Origin: VAZQ01 sp963758945
GTDB lineage: Bacteria > Pseudomonadota > Alphaproteobacteria > Rhizobiales > Xanthobacteraceae
Assembly: GCA_963758945.1 (NCBI GenBank)
Contig: CAVWXY010000001.1
Coordinates: forward strand, 62,001 to 126,000
Reading direction: 5' to 3'
DNA: 64,000 nt
Shown here: piece by piece, positions 35,352-43,121 of the stretch
How the letters are laid out: every line of letters starts with the position of its first letter
Numbering within the stretch: position 1 is the stretch's first letter
The notes under the pieces: generated by a model
The model's database searches: none
What the model saw: the letters and a program-made list of their open reading frames with translations, nothing else
What the model was told of the DNA's origin: nothing
Program-made: the position numbers and the translations under genes

Positions 35352-35577
35352 AAATTTCCTCCCTGCTGCTTGCGCCGAACTCTCGTCTTTTGCGCATCTT
35401 CCCATCCCAATTCTCCATTGAAAAGGCCATTCTCGCCAGACCAATGTGACACATGCGCCGCGACAGGAGGGGAACGTGCCGCAAGCAGCCGCGCCAGACT
35501 GCGCGACCGCGGCAAGAAGATGAGCCCCGGGCGCTCGGCGTTGACCATCGGGGACCTGGGAGGACGTCAGCTGATGT

Positions 35578-36026
35578 TTGCCGTCACCAGACATTGTGCG
35601 CGCCGCGCTTGTGGGTCTCCTTGCCGGGCAATCATGGGCGGCCGCCCCGGTGCAGGCGGCCGAGCCGATCAAGGTCGGCTTCGGCATGGCGCTGACCGGC
35701 GCGGGCGCGCCCAACGGAAAACAAAACCTGCTGGCGCTGGAAATCTGGCGCGACGACGTCAACGCCAAGGGCGGGCTGCTCGGGCGCCCTGTCGAGCTCG
35801 TCTATTGCGACGACCAGAGCAACCCGAACAACGTGCCCGGTATCTACACCAAGCTCATCAGCGTGGGGAATGGACCAAGTCGCGGCAGTTCTTCACTCAA
35901 TTCCAAGGGGTGAGCGGCAACGATCTCGCGCAGTTCCGCGATACCGCGCATCAGGCGATCCTGTGGCCGGCCGAGTACAAGACCGGCAACATCATCTACC
36001 CCTACCAGGACGCGAAGAAGAAGTAG
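35578..36026 (+). pseudogene. Decayed branched-chain amino acid-type ABC receptor
   Basis: Two pieces of one periplasmic ABC receptor in different frames. The N-terminal piece has a signal-like IVRAALVGLLAG..VQAAEP and the typical IKVGFGMALTGAGAPNGK, NLLALEIWRDDVNAKGGLLG (in parts) and YCDDQSNPNN; it breaks near 35868. The other frame continues with EWTKSRQFFTQFQGV and ends in PAEYKTGNIIYPYQDAKKK, the normal C terminus. About 250-280 middle residues are gone, so an internal deletion has joined the ends out of frame. The start codon is also damaged: the nearest ATG (35574) is out of frame with the signal peptide. No active product is expected. Confidence 0.85.
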
Positions 36027-36033
36027 GTCGCGG

Positions 36034-37614
36034 CTACGGCAGATCGACCGACGTCGTCGAACGCGCGCCGCCCGGCCATCGCTCGTGCGTGAGCGGAACG
36101 GTGAGCTTGGCGTCCAATCCATCCGGTCCGAAGGTCTGCCGCACCTGGCCGTTGAGCTGGCGTTCGATCACCATGTTGATCAGGCGGGAACCGAAGCCCG
36201 GGCGCCGGTTGCGTTTGGGCGCCGGTCCACGACTTTCCTTCCAATCGAGCACCAAGGTGAGGCCCTGCTGCGTGCGCGTGACCGACCAAGTCAAATCGAC
36301 GTGGCCGGCGGGCTCGCAGAGGCTGCCATGCTTGCTGGCATTGGTGGCGAGCTCGTGCACCGCCATGCTCAGGCCGAAGGTCGGGTCGGGCTCGAGGAAG
36401 ACATTGGGCCCGTTGAACGAGATGCGATCGAGGAATGGAGCGAGCAGCGTGTTGAGAAGCTCGGTGAGCGATGTGGATTTCCAGCCGCCTTCGGTGATGA
36501 GGCGATGGGCGTTGGCCAGTGCCAGGACCCGTGCCTCGTATTTCGCGACCAGCTCCGCGACGGTGCGCGAATTCTTGGCGGTTTGCGAGAACAAGGCGAG
36601 CAGCTGTGAAAAGAGATTGCCCGAGCGGTGACGCAGCTCGCGTATCATCAGTTCGTGGCGTTGATCCAACTGCCGGCGCTGGATAGCTCCCGCAACCACG
36701 TTCGCGACCGCCGCGAGAAACGAGACATCATAGTCGTTGAACTTGTGCCGCTTGCCGGTATGCGCGCCGAGCACGCCATAGGCGCGGCCGTCCCGGCCAG
36801 CGATCGGTGTCGCGAGCCCGCTGACCACGCCGTGCTCGTGCAGCAAAGGTGACCCGGAGAACCGCGTCTCGGACGCGAGCTCCTCGACGATGACCGGCCG
36901 GCCGGATGCCAGTGCGTAGCCCGACTGCGTATCGCGACCGGTGGAGACGTGGGCGGACCCGACCACCCCGGCGCGCCAGCCGATGCCGGCGCGGAGCAGA
37001 AGCTCGGCGTCGCCCGGAAGCAATTCGAGAATTGTGACCAGTTCGACGTCGAGGATCTCTCCGACCGTACGCACAACCTCGTTGAAGAATTTCTGCAAGT
37101 CGGTCTCAGTCAGAGCCCGCTCGCCGAGCCGCGCCAAGGTTTCCTGCTGCCGGGCGCGAATGCGAACCTCGCGATTGACCCGATGGCGCTCGGTCACGTC
37201 CCGGCACATGCCCAGGACTTGCACTGCGGCTCCCTCCTGCACGATGGCGGTGACCAGCGCTTCGAACCAGCGCTCCTCGCGCTCAGATCGTCCGGGAAGC
37301 CGGTACTCCAGGCGGCAGGGTTCGCGCGTCTGCAGGGTCCTGTGGATCGCCGCGAGGACTCCTGCCGTGTCCTGCGGCGGTAAGTCTTGCGGAACGATCG
37401 ACAGCGAGCCGTCGCAACTGTCCTCCGGACGGCCGTGGAAGTCTTCGAGCTTCGTCGACCACGTCATCCGGCTCGATCGGAGGTCCCATGACCATAGCCC
37501 CACTTGGCCGGCGTCGAGCGCTGCCCGAAAGGACTCAAGCTCCGGACGAGGGTCCGGCGCCCGCCCGGAGACCCGAGCATTCCCGTTCTCGCCGCTGGGT
37601 TCGGTCTCAGCCAC
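36034..37614 (-). CDS. HWE-type sensor histidine kinase with PAS and GAF domains
   Basis: A 526-residue cytoplasmic kinase with no membrane segment. A PAS domain (about 25-145, GQVGLWSWDLRSSRMTW) is followed by a GAF domain (about 165-320) and an HWE/HisKA_2-type histidine box MIRELRHRSGNLFSQ with the phospho-acceptor His near residue 328. The ATP domain has AVHELATNASKHGSL and GFGSRLI. It starts with GTG. HWE/HisKA_2 kinases commonly feed the PhyR stress pathway, and phyR lies 2 kb away, so a PhyK-like role is plausible but not shown. Confidence 0.88.
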   Translation of the reverse strand: MAETEPSGENGNARVSGRAPDPRPELESFRAALDAGQVGLWSWDLRSSRMTWSTKLEDFHGRPEDSCDGSLSIVPQDLPPQDTAGVLAAIHRTLQTREPCRLEYRLPGRSEREERWFEALVTAIVQEGAAVQVLGMCRDVTERHRVNREVRIRARQQETLARLGERALTETDLQKFFNEVVRTVGEILDVELVTILELLPGDAELLLRAGIGWRAGVVGSAHVSTGRDTQSGYALASGRPVIVEELASETRFSGSPLLHEHGVVSGLATPIAGRDGRAYGVLGAHTGKRHKFNDYDVSFLAAVANVVAGAIQRRQLDQRHELMIRELRHRSGNLFSQLLALFSQTAKNSRTVAELVAKYEARVLALANAHRLITEGGWKSTSLTELLNTLLAPFLDRISFNGPNVFLEPDPTFGLSMAVHELATNASKHGSLCEPAGHVDLTWSVTRTQQGLTLVLDWKESRGPAPKRNRRPGFGSRLINMVIERQLNGQVRQTFGPDGLDAKLTVPLTHERWPGGARSTTSVDLP

Positions 37615-38185
37615 CTTTCACACCACCGTGCAACGATTCGAAGTGCGCGCCGGAGGTTCCCGACCGCCGAGCCATGTGAACGAAGCGTCTTCGCCGATGC
37701 AGGGACCGCGCATGCGATTCTTCCTCCCGGTCATTCCGATTCATGCTTGTGTCCGTCCCGATTGGCTCCGGTCCGCGACGTTGGCAGGACGGGCGAGCGC
37801 AGGTCACAAGATGAAGATACCGCAGAGCGGACCCGACTCACTTGGCTGCTGTCCCGGCGGGTTGGTTCAGAAGCGAGGACCGAGCGGAAGGGCGCCGGCA
37901 CTGCGGCGCCCTTCCGATACCTCGCAATAATGACGAAGAAGGGCGTTCGTTGTTCCGTTCAACGTCATTATTGGATCTGGATCGCGACGTTAGCTGGCCG
38001 CAATTGCGCCGATGCGGTGATGACGGGCCGCCGGGGCGTCCCGTGTCGCGAATACGGCCGGCGCTTTCATGTTACGATCGCTCCCCCCGTAGGCCGCCGG
38101 TGGGGCGAGGCGATTAAGGTTAAGGTGTTTGCTGCTGCGGCGAGCCGTGGGCGTCGGCCGCTGTTCGGCGGGAAGCCGGGGAGCG
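37615..38185. other. Gap upstream of the histidine kinase, with hairpins
   Basis: No gene seen in 571 bp. It holds a perfect 12-bp hairpin at 37886-37915 (GGAAGGGCGCCG, loop GCACTG) and an 11-bp inverted repeat CAATAATGACG (37925-37935) / CGTCATTATTG (37963-37973). On the minus strand GGAAC-N16-CGTC lies inside the second repeat, a partial match to the alphaproteobacterial stress promoter, about 300 bp before the kinase start. Confidence 0.5.
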
Positions 38186-38512
38186 TCAGGAGACGCAGCG
38201 CCCCGGAATCTGCGCCAGCGGCGATTGTCCGATCGCGCTGACCATCGGCTCGCATCCGTCGAGCAGACGCGGCTTGGGGGTCGGCGCCAGCGGAGCCTTC
38301 ATGTCGATCGGTCCGTTCACCGCATTGCGGCTCTGCGCCGGGATGACCGGCATACGGTCACCTTTGAGCGTGCGGTTCACCGTCGACAAACTCCGACCGA
38401 GACCGGCCGACGGGGCTGCCGTGGTGACCGAGACTTCGAGCCCGATGAGAAAGGACGCTATGGCGAACGTCGCGCCACAGCAGCCGACGAAGTACCGAGA
38501 ATAACGCCGCAT
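38186..38512 (-). CDS. Small exported protein
   Basis: A 108-residue hypothetical protein. A hydrophobic N terminus (YFVGCCGATFAIASFLIGLE) suggests export or anchoring. The C-terminal end KPRLLDGCEPMVSAIGQSPL..IPGRCVS has two Cys that could form a disulfide and resembles small conserved exported proteins of Bradyrhizobium relatives. GGGAGC precedes the ATG at 38512. Function unknown. Confidence 0.7.
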   Translation of the reverse strand: MRRYSRYFVGCCGATFAIASFLIGLEVSVTTAAPSAGLGRSLSTVNRTLKGDRMPVIPAQSRNAVNGPIDMKAPLAPTPKPRLLDGCEPMVSAIGQSPLAQIPGRCVS

Positions 38513-38869
38513 GGGGGTGCTCCCACGATCCCTGTCCCCATTAGTCGCGTTAACCCGGCGTTAGGTTCACCCCCCGGTGGCGCAATTTTGCGAAGCTGAC
38601 CGGCCCCTCGCCGCCGGGAGCCAAACGCTTGAGGGATCGAGCGTTTTTTCCGTCGATCGCGAAAACCGGAGGGGCCCGAAAGGAGGGCAGGCGGGTGCTG
38701 GCGAAGGTGAGTTCTGGCGTGCAGGCCCGCGCCGGCGTCGCCAATTTGGCTCGCCGCGTGCCGACTCGGGATTGGCCTGGTGCGGGGCTCAGGAACCAAC
38801 CGGGATGTGATGCATTGTCATGGCAGCCGGCCGCCCATTTCCCCCTCCCCGTGCTCGGCCGGCAATCTC

Positions 38870-38899
38870 GGGCGTAGCCGACATGTGTCGGCTACGCCC
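38870..38899. terminator. Strong hairpin before csbD
   Basis: GGGCGTAGCCGACA and TGTCGGCTACGCCC are perfect 14-bp arms around two bases, followed by CTGTCTTTTG. It could stop transcripts entering from the left or be a repeat; the T-run is short. Confidence 0.45.
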
Positions 38900-38944
38900 C
38901 TGTCTTTTGTAACGCGCGGAGCGCCCAGCAGGGCCGCGGCATCG

Positions 38945-38970
38945 GAACTTTCGGTCACACCCCCGGGTTC
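38945..38970 (+). promoter_or_regulatory. Candidate EcfG-type promoter of csbD
   Basis: GGAAC, 17 bp, GGTT. The alphaproteobacterial general stress promoter is GGAAC-N16-17-CGTT. It ends 41 bp before the csbD start, and ecfG lies about 2 kb away. Confidence 0.55.
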
Positions 38971-39011
38971 TCTCGCCATCTCTCAACAACCCCATGCAAG
39001 GAGCAAAAGCA

Positions 39012-39212
39012 GTGAACTGGGATCGCATCGAAGGCAACTGGAAAGAGTTCAAGGGCAAGGCGCAGCAGAAGTGGGGCAAGCTCAGCAAGGACGACCTCGA
39101 CGTGATCGAGGGCAAGCGGACCGAGCTCGCGGGTCGGCTTCAGCAGCGCTATGGCGTCGCTAAGGACGAGGCCGAGCGCCAAATCGATACGTGGCTCAGC
39201 AGCGTGAATTGA
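39012..39212 (+). CDS. CsbD family stress protein
   Basis: A 66-residue member of the CsbD family, small abundant proteins of unknown molecular role that are induced by general stress. NWDRIEGNWKEFKGKAQQKW and RQIDTWLSSVN are typical. The GTG at 39012 is preferred because AAGGAG is 8 bp upstream and the family starts with [MV]NWDRIEGNWK; an ATG at 38994 would place the ribosome site inside the gene. A stress-type promoter precedes it. Confidence 0.92.
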   Translation: MNWDRIEGNWKEFKGKAQQKWGKLSKDDLDVIEGKRTELAGRLQQRYGVAKDEAERQIDTWLSSVN

Positions 39213-39366
39213 GGGCGGCAACGTCCCGTCGCGGACAGATTGTCGCAGGCGCGCGGCGTGCAAGCCGTTCGTCGGGTAAAGGTAACGTGCAATGTTGGCC
39301 CCCGACGTCGCTCAAGTGGGCGCGCCAGGGGCGCTCGCGTTGCTGGCGTTTTGAATGAGGCCACTC

Positions 39367-39738
39367 ATGTTTCGTCAATCCAGATATTCGCGCGTCTTCT
39401 CCGGCGATGTCGGGGAGATCGAGCGCCGCTTGCGGGGGCTCGAGCAACGCCTGGAGCGGCTCGGTGACCGTACCTCCGCGAGCGCAGCGCAGGCGGCCGA
39501 CCGCGTCGGAGAAAGCATCGCTTCGGCTCTGACCAGCATCGCCGAGCGGTTTCATGGCGGCGCCGGCTCCGTCAGCGACGAAGCGGTGAGGATCGGCCAC
39601 GAGGCGGCCGACCTCGGCAACGAAGCATTGCGCCGCATCTCCCGTGAAGTGGAGCGGCGGCCGCTGATCGTGCTCGCGGTTGCGGTCGGAGTGGGGATTC
39701 TCGTTGGCTTGGCGAGCCAGCGCCGCGGGCGCGGTTGA
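39367..39738 (+). CDS. YqjD/DUF883-like membrane protein
   Basis: A 123-residue protein with an amphipathic, probably coiled-coil region (RRLRGLEQRLERLGDRTSAS and following, about 18-95) and a single C-terminal membrane segment (PLIVLAVAVGVGILVGLA) ending in RRGRG. This is the layout of the ElaB/YqjD/DUF883 ribosome- and membrane-associated stress proteins. GAGG precedes the ATG at 39367. The neighbours suggest stress-related expression, though no GGAAC element was found upstream. Confidence 0.72.
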   Translation: MFRQSRYSRVFSGDVGEIERRLRGLEQRLERLGDRTSASAAQAADRVGESIASALTSIAERFHGGAGSVSDEAVRIGHEAADLGNEALRRISREVERRPLIVLAVAVGVGILVGLASQRRGRG

Positions 39739-39761
39739 AGAAGCTCGAGGTAGCCCGCGTC

Positions 39762-40565
39762 TCAGGCAGTGACGCGCCGTTCGCGACGCTTGGCGGTGCG
39801 GTCGAAGAACAGAGCTTGGCTTGCAACGGCCGACACCGTCGCCGGCTGGAACGGCTTGGCAATCAAGAACGCCGGCTCCGGCCGCTCGCCGGTGAGGAAG
39901 CGCTCCGGATAAGCGGTGATGAAGATCACCGGCGCCTCGAACGACGTCAGCAACTCGTTGACCGCCTCGAGCCCCGAGCTGCCATCGGCGAGCTGGATGT
40001 CCGCGAGGATCAATCCGGGGCGCTTGGTTTTGGTGAGCGCCAAAGCCTCGGCGTGGGTGCGTGCGACGCCGAGCACCCTGTGGCCCAGTCCTTCTACCAG
40101 GGTCTCCAGCTCCATGGCGATGAACGTGTCGTCCTCGATGATCAGGACATCGGTCGCGATCTCGGCCGCAAGCTCGCGGCCGGACTCTTCTACCAACCCA
40201 CGCAATTTCATCACGTCAATGTCGAGGACGCGTGCGGCATCCGGCTCCGAAAATCCTTCGAGCGCGACCAGGAGAAAGGCCTGGCGTGGCAGGGGCGTAA
40301 TATTTGCAAGCTTTTGCTCACCGGGCAGAGCGGTCTCGGGCGCTCCGGTCCCGCCATTGATGGAGAGCGAGTTCCAGATCTTGGTGAAGAGACGATAGAG
40401 GGCGACCCGCGGGCTAGCCGCCTCCTCGATCATGGCGCGATCCGCGATCAATGCCTCCAACGTGGCGGCGACGTAAGCGTCTCCCGACGCTTGGCTTCCG
40501 GTCAGGGCTCGCGCGTACCGCCGCAAGAAAGGAAGGTATTGAGTTACCGCTGAGGAATTGGGCAC
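39762..40565 (-). CDS. phyR: General stress response regulator PhyR
   Basis: A 267-residue PhyR. The N-terminal half mimics an ECF sigma factor (LPFLRRYARALTGSQASGDAYV, LPRQAFLLVALEGFSEPDAARVLD in parts) and the C-terminal half is a receiver domain (VLIIEDDTFIAMELETL; phospho-Asp in LILADIQLADGSSG near residue 189; Lys in LIAKPF). When phosphorylated it sequesters NepR and frees EcfG. GTG start with GGGAGGG upstream. It is divergent from nepR-ecfG, the usual arrangement. The sigma-like and receiver parts are both complete. Confidence 0.96.
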   Translation of the reverse strand: MPNSSAVTQYLPFLRRYARALTGSQASGDAYVAATLEALIADRAMIEEAASPRVALYRLFTKIWNSLSINGGTGAPETALPGEQKLANITPLPRQAFLLVALEGFSEPDAARVLDIDVMKLRGLVEESGRELAAEIATDVLIIEDDTFIAMELETLVEGLGHRVLGVARTHAEALALTKTKRPGLILADIQLADGSSGLEAVNELLTSFEAPVIFITAYPERFLTGERPEPAFLIAKPFQPATVSAVASQALFFDRTAKRRERRVTA

Positions 40566-40606
40566 GCGACCCTCCCGTTTCGGTCCGGCGATATTACCAA
40601 GCGTAA

Positions 40607-40631
40607 AATGACCTAAGGTGAAAAAAGTTCC
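40607..40631 (-). promoter_or_regulatory. Possible EcfG-type promoter of phyR
   Basis: On the minus strand GGAAC-N16-CATT, one base from the consensus -10. Its GGAAC faces the nepR one across 7 bp (GTTCC-N7-GGAAC). Confidence 0.35.
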
Positions 40632-40638
40632 ATTGCAC

Positions 40639-40663
40639 GGAACGAAGGGATTTCGAAGCCGTT
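40639..40663 (+). promoter_or_regulatory. EcfG-type promoter of nepR-ecfG
   Basis: GGAAC at 40639-40643, 16 bp, CGTT at 40660-40663: a perfect match to the alphaproteobacterial general stress promoter, 150 bp before nepR. It implies auto-activation by EcfG. Confidence 0.8.
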
Positions 40664-40815
40664 ATGCTTGGACGAGCACAGAGGGACCCGGGGCGAGGAA
40701 TATGCGCCGGGAATAGAGATGAACCAACAGAAGGCAGTTCGGGCGGGATCGGCCGCGCGCAGGCCGAACTCGGTCGGAATCCCCGGCAGGACAGCCGCCA
40801 AGGCCAGAGGCGACA

Positions 40816-41097
40816 ATGCAGACCCACCCCCCGGTGCCCAAGGCAGGTGGACGCCTGAGCCGCGAAGACCAGCGAAGGCTCGGAGATATCCTGCAAAGGG
40901 TTTATGACGACGTCATCCGTCAAGGCGTCCCCGATCGGTTCCGCAACCTCTTGGAGGAGATCGAGGAGTCCAGGGGGGAGAGAGCGGACGAAAACAAGAT
41001 CGCCGGGCCGGCGCAAGCAGACGGGGGGCGTGATCCCGAGCCCGATCGCCTGGTCGAGGCCAAGACTTTCCCGAGTGACAAGGGATCAAGCTCATGA
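40816..41097 (+). CDS. nepR: Anti-sigma factor NepR
   Basis: A 93-residue anti-sigma factor. The core LGDILQRVYDDVIRQGVPDRF followed by LLEEIEES is the conserved NepR helix pair that holds EcfG or, under stress, phosphorylated PhyR. N- and C-terminal ends are disordered-like, as usual. Its end overlaps the ecfG start by 4 bp, which couples synthesis of the pair. Transcription probably starts from the GGAAC/CGTT promoter at 40639. Confidence 0.92.
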   Translation: MQTHPPVPKAGGRLSREDQRRLGDILQRVYDDVIRQGVPDRFRNLLEEIEESRGERADENKIAGPAQADGGRDPEPDRLVEAKTFPSDKGSSS

Positions 41098-41645
41098 CGA
41101 TGCGACCATCCGTGCGAGACGCGATGCTCGCCGCAGTTCCGAGCTTGCGCGCATTCGCCATCTCCCTTTGTGGCAATGTAGATCGTGCCGACGATCTGGT
41201 GCAGGAGACGTTGCTCCGCGCCATGGCAAACATCGACTCTTTTCAACCCGGGACGAACATGTCGGCGTGGCTGTTCACTATTCTCCGCAACTTGTTCCGT
41301 TCCGAATACCGCAAGCGTCGGCGCGAGGTGGAAGACACCGACGGAAGCTACGCCGAAAGCCTGAAGTCACATCCCGAGCAGCACAGCCGGGTAGAATTTC
41401 AGGAATTTCGTGCCGCGCTCGCCAAGCTGCCACCGGACCAACGCGAAGCGCTCATCCTGGTCGGCGCATCCGGCTTCTCCTACGAGGAGGCGGCCTCGAT
41501 CTGCGAGTGCGCGGTGGGAACGATCAAGAGCCGAGTCAATCGCGCTCGCACGCGGCTGGCGGAACTGCTCTCGATCGACGGTGCCGACGACTTCGGCCCG
41601 GATCACACGACGCGGGCGATCCTGTCGGCCGGCGGTCGCGGTTGA
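41094..41645 (+). CDS. ecfG: ECF sigma factor EcfG
   Basis: A 183-residue ECF15-type sigma factor. Region 2 is AFAISLCGNVDRADDLVQETLLRA with NIDSFQPGTNMSAWLFTILRN in parts, and region 4 is LPPDQREALILVGASGFSYEEAA and GTIKSRVNRARTRL. It directs the general stress regulon at GGAAC-N16-17-CGTT promoters. It is co-transcribed with nepR; AAGGGAT precedes the ATG. Confidence 0.94.
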   Translation: MTMRPSVRDAMLAAVPSLRAFAISLCGNVDRADDLVQETLLRAMANIDSFQPGTNMSAWLFTILRNLFRSEYRKRRREVEDTDGSYAESLKSHPEQHSRVEFQEFRAALAKLPPDQREALILVGASGFSYEEAASICECAVGTIKSRVNRARTRLAELLSIDGADDFGPDHTTRAILSAGGRG

Positions 41646-41980
41646 CTATCCGCGTCGCGGCGCCGCCGCTAGCCTGAAGCCTGGTCCTTGGCGGCCTGCT
41701 TCCGCGGGGCGGATTGGGCTTGGCGCATCGGGGGATTGCTCGATAGCGCTCGGGTGCGAGCGTGACGGCGATCTCCGGCGGCACCGGCGCGAGCCAAAGC
41801 AGGCCGAATCCAGCCCTCATCCGATGCGGCCCTTTGCCCGTCCGCCACGGTGCGCGGCCGGCCGGCTCCTGGCGGCGCGGAGACAACAAGGGTCTCGCAT
41901 TGGGTCCGGGAGATGTTCCACTATGGACGCCGGCCGCACGCGCTCCGCGTGTTCCACCACCTGCACGGGATGAGATCACC
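41646..41980. other. Gap after ecfG
   Basis: 335 bp in which I see no gene, promoter or strong hairpin. Confidence 0.5.
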
Positions 41981-42881
41981 ATGAGCGTAGACCCACAGGT
42001 CGCCACGCTGAGCGCGGCGTTCGACGACTACCCGCACACGCTGCCGCTTAAGCGCGGCGAGGTTGAAATCCCCGCGGCTCGCGTTCGCCTTTTCCGATAT
42101 CCGGCCGGCGAACCGGTTCTTCAAGCCGATGGTGCGCGAACTCAAATTCGACGTCAGCGAGATGGCGATCGCGACCTATGTGCAGGCCAAGGCCTATGGC
42201 AAGCCGTTGGTTTTGGTCCCGGCGACCATGATGGGGCGGTTCCAGCATGGGACCATTCTGTGCAACGCGGCGCATCCGCTTGGTCCGGCCGACCTTGCCG
42301 GCAAGCGCGTCGGCGTTCGCGCCTACAGCCAGACCACGGCAGTATGGGTGCGTGGCATCCTGCAGAACGATTACGGCGTCGACCTCGATCGGGTGCGCTG
42401 GGTGACGTTCGAAGATGGCCATGTCGCCGAATACCACGAGCCCGCCGGCGTCGAACGGGCCGATGGCGGCAAGAACTTGCTCAAGATGCTGCGCGAGGGC
42501 GAACTCGACGCCGCGATCTACGGTGCCGACCTTCCGAATGACCCTGCGCTGAAGAGCGTGATTGAGGAGCCGGAGACCGCGGCGCGAAAATGGTACGCGC
42601 AGCACAAGGTCGTTCCGATCAACCACATGGTTGTCGTGAAGCAGCAGCTCGCGAGCTCGCATCCGGACACGGTGAGGGAAATCTACCGTCTGCTGCTCGC
42701 TGCCAAGGCCGCCGCCGGGCTACCCAAGGCGGGCGAGATCGACTTTCTCCCGTTCGGCGTCGAGGCATGTCGACCCGCCCTGCAGACAATCATCAATTAC
42801 GCGCGGCAGCAAAGCCTCATTCCGCGAAGAATTGCCGTCGAGGAGCTGTTCGACGAAACCACGCGCGCGCTCGAGCGTTAA
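41981..42881 (+). pseudogene. Phthalate-type (4,5-dihydroxyphthalate decarboxylase-like) receptor with a frameshift
   Basis: A protein of about 299 codons in two frames. The frame from ATG 41981 reads MSVDPQVATLSAAFDDYPHT then LPLKRGEV, matching the N terminus of this receptor-like family. From about 42063 the homology moves to another frame: SPRLAFAFSDIRPANRF, ELKFDVSEMAIATYVQAKA, and it runs intact to ..LFDETTRALER. A single-base change near 42060-42066 explains the shift. Either the gene is broken, the assembly has an error, or translation begins at the TTG 42063 with loss of strand one. The family covers receptors and decarboxylases for phthalate-like acids. Confidence 0.75.
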
Positions 42882-43121
42882 GTTGGTCAGAACATTCTAC
42901 ACCACTTTACCGTTTCATCCCGACGCAGTGATCAGGAAGGCCGGCAACGATGTGGCTTCAGATTTGTTTACCGAATCAATGCAGGATTGCGCCTCGCTTC
43001 GTGCGTCTGCGGTGCCGACAAGTTGATCGACTTTGCGCGCGCGTCGCGCTTACTGTGGAGAGCGACCGAAGTCAGGAGCCGCCTGACGGCGACATCCAGG
43101 CAACGATCGGGAGAGTGTCTC

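Larger units (their letters stand above)
38513..39011. other. Divergent gap before csbD
   Basis: No gene in 499 bp. It contains a strong hairpin (38870-38899) and a stress-type promoter (38945-38970) in front of csbD; the rest shows nothing recognisable. Confidence 0.55.

Noticed and set aside
37886..37915. Rho-independent terminator
   Set aside because: Perfect stem but no T-run follows on either strand and no gene ends nearby.
38994..39011. ATG start for csbD
   Set aside because: The AAGGAG ribosome site would lie inside the gene; the GTG at 39012 fits both spacing and family start.
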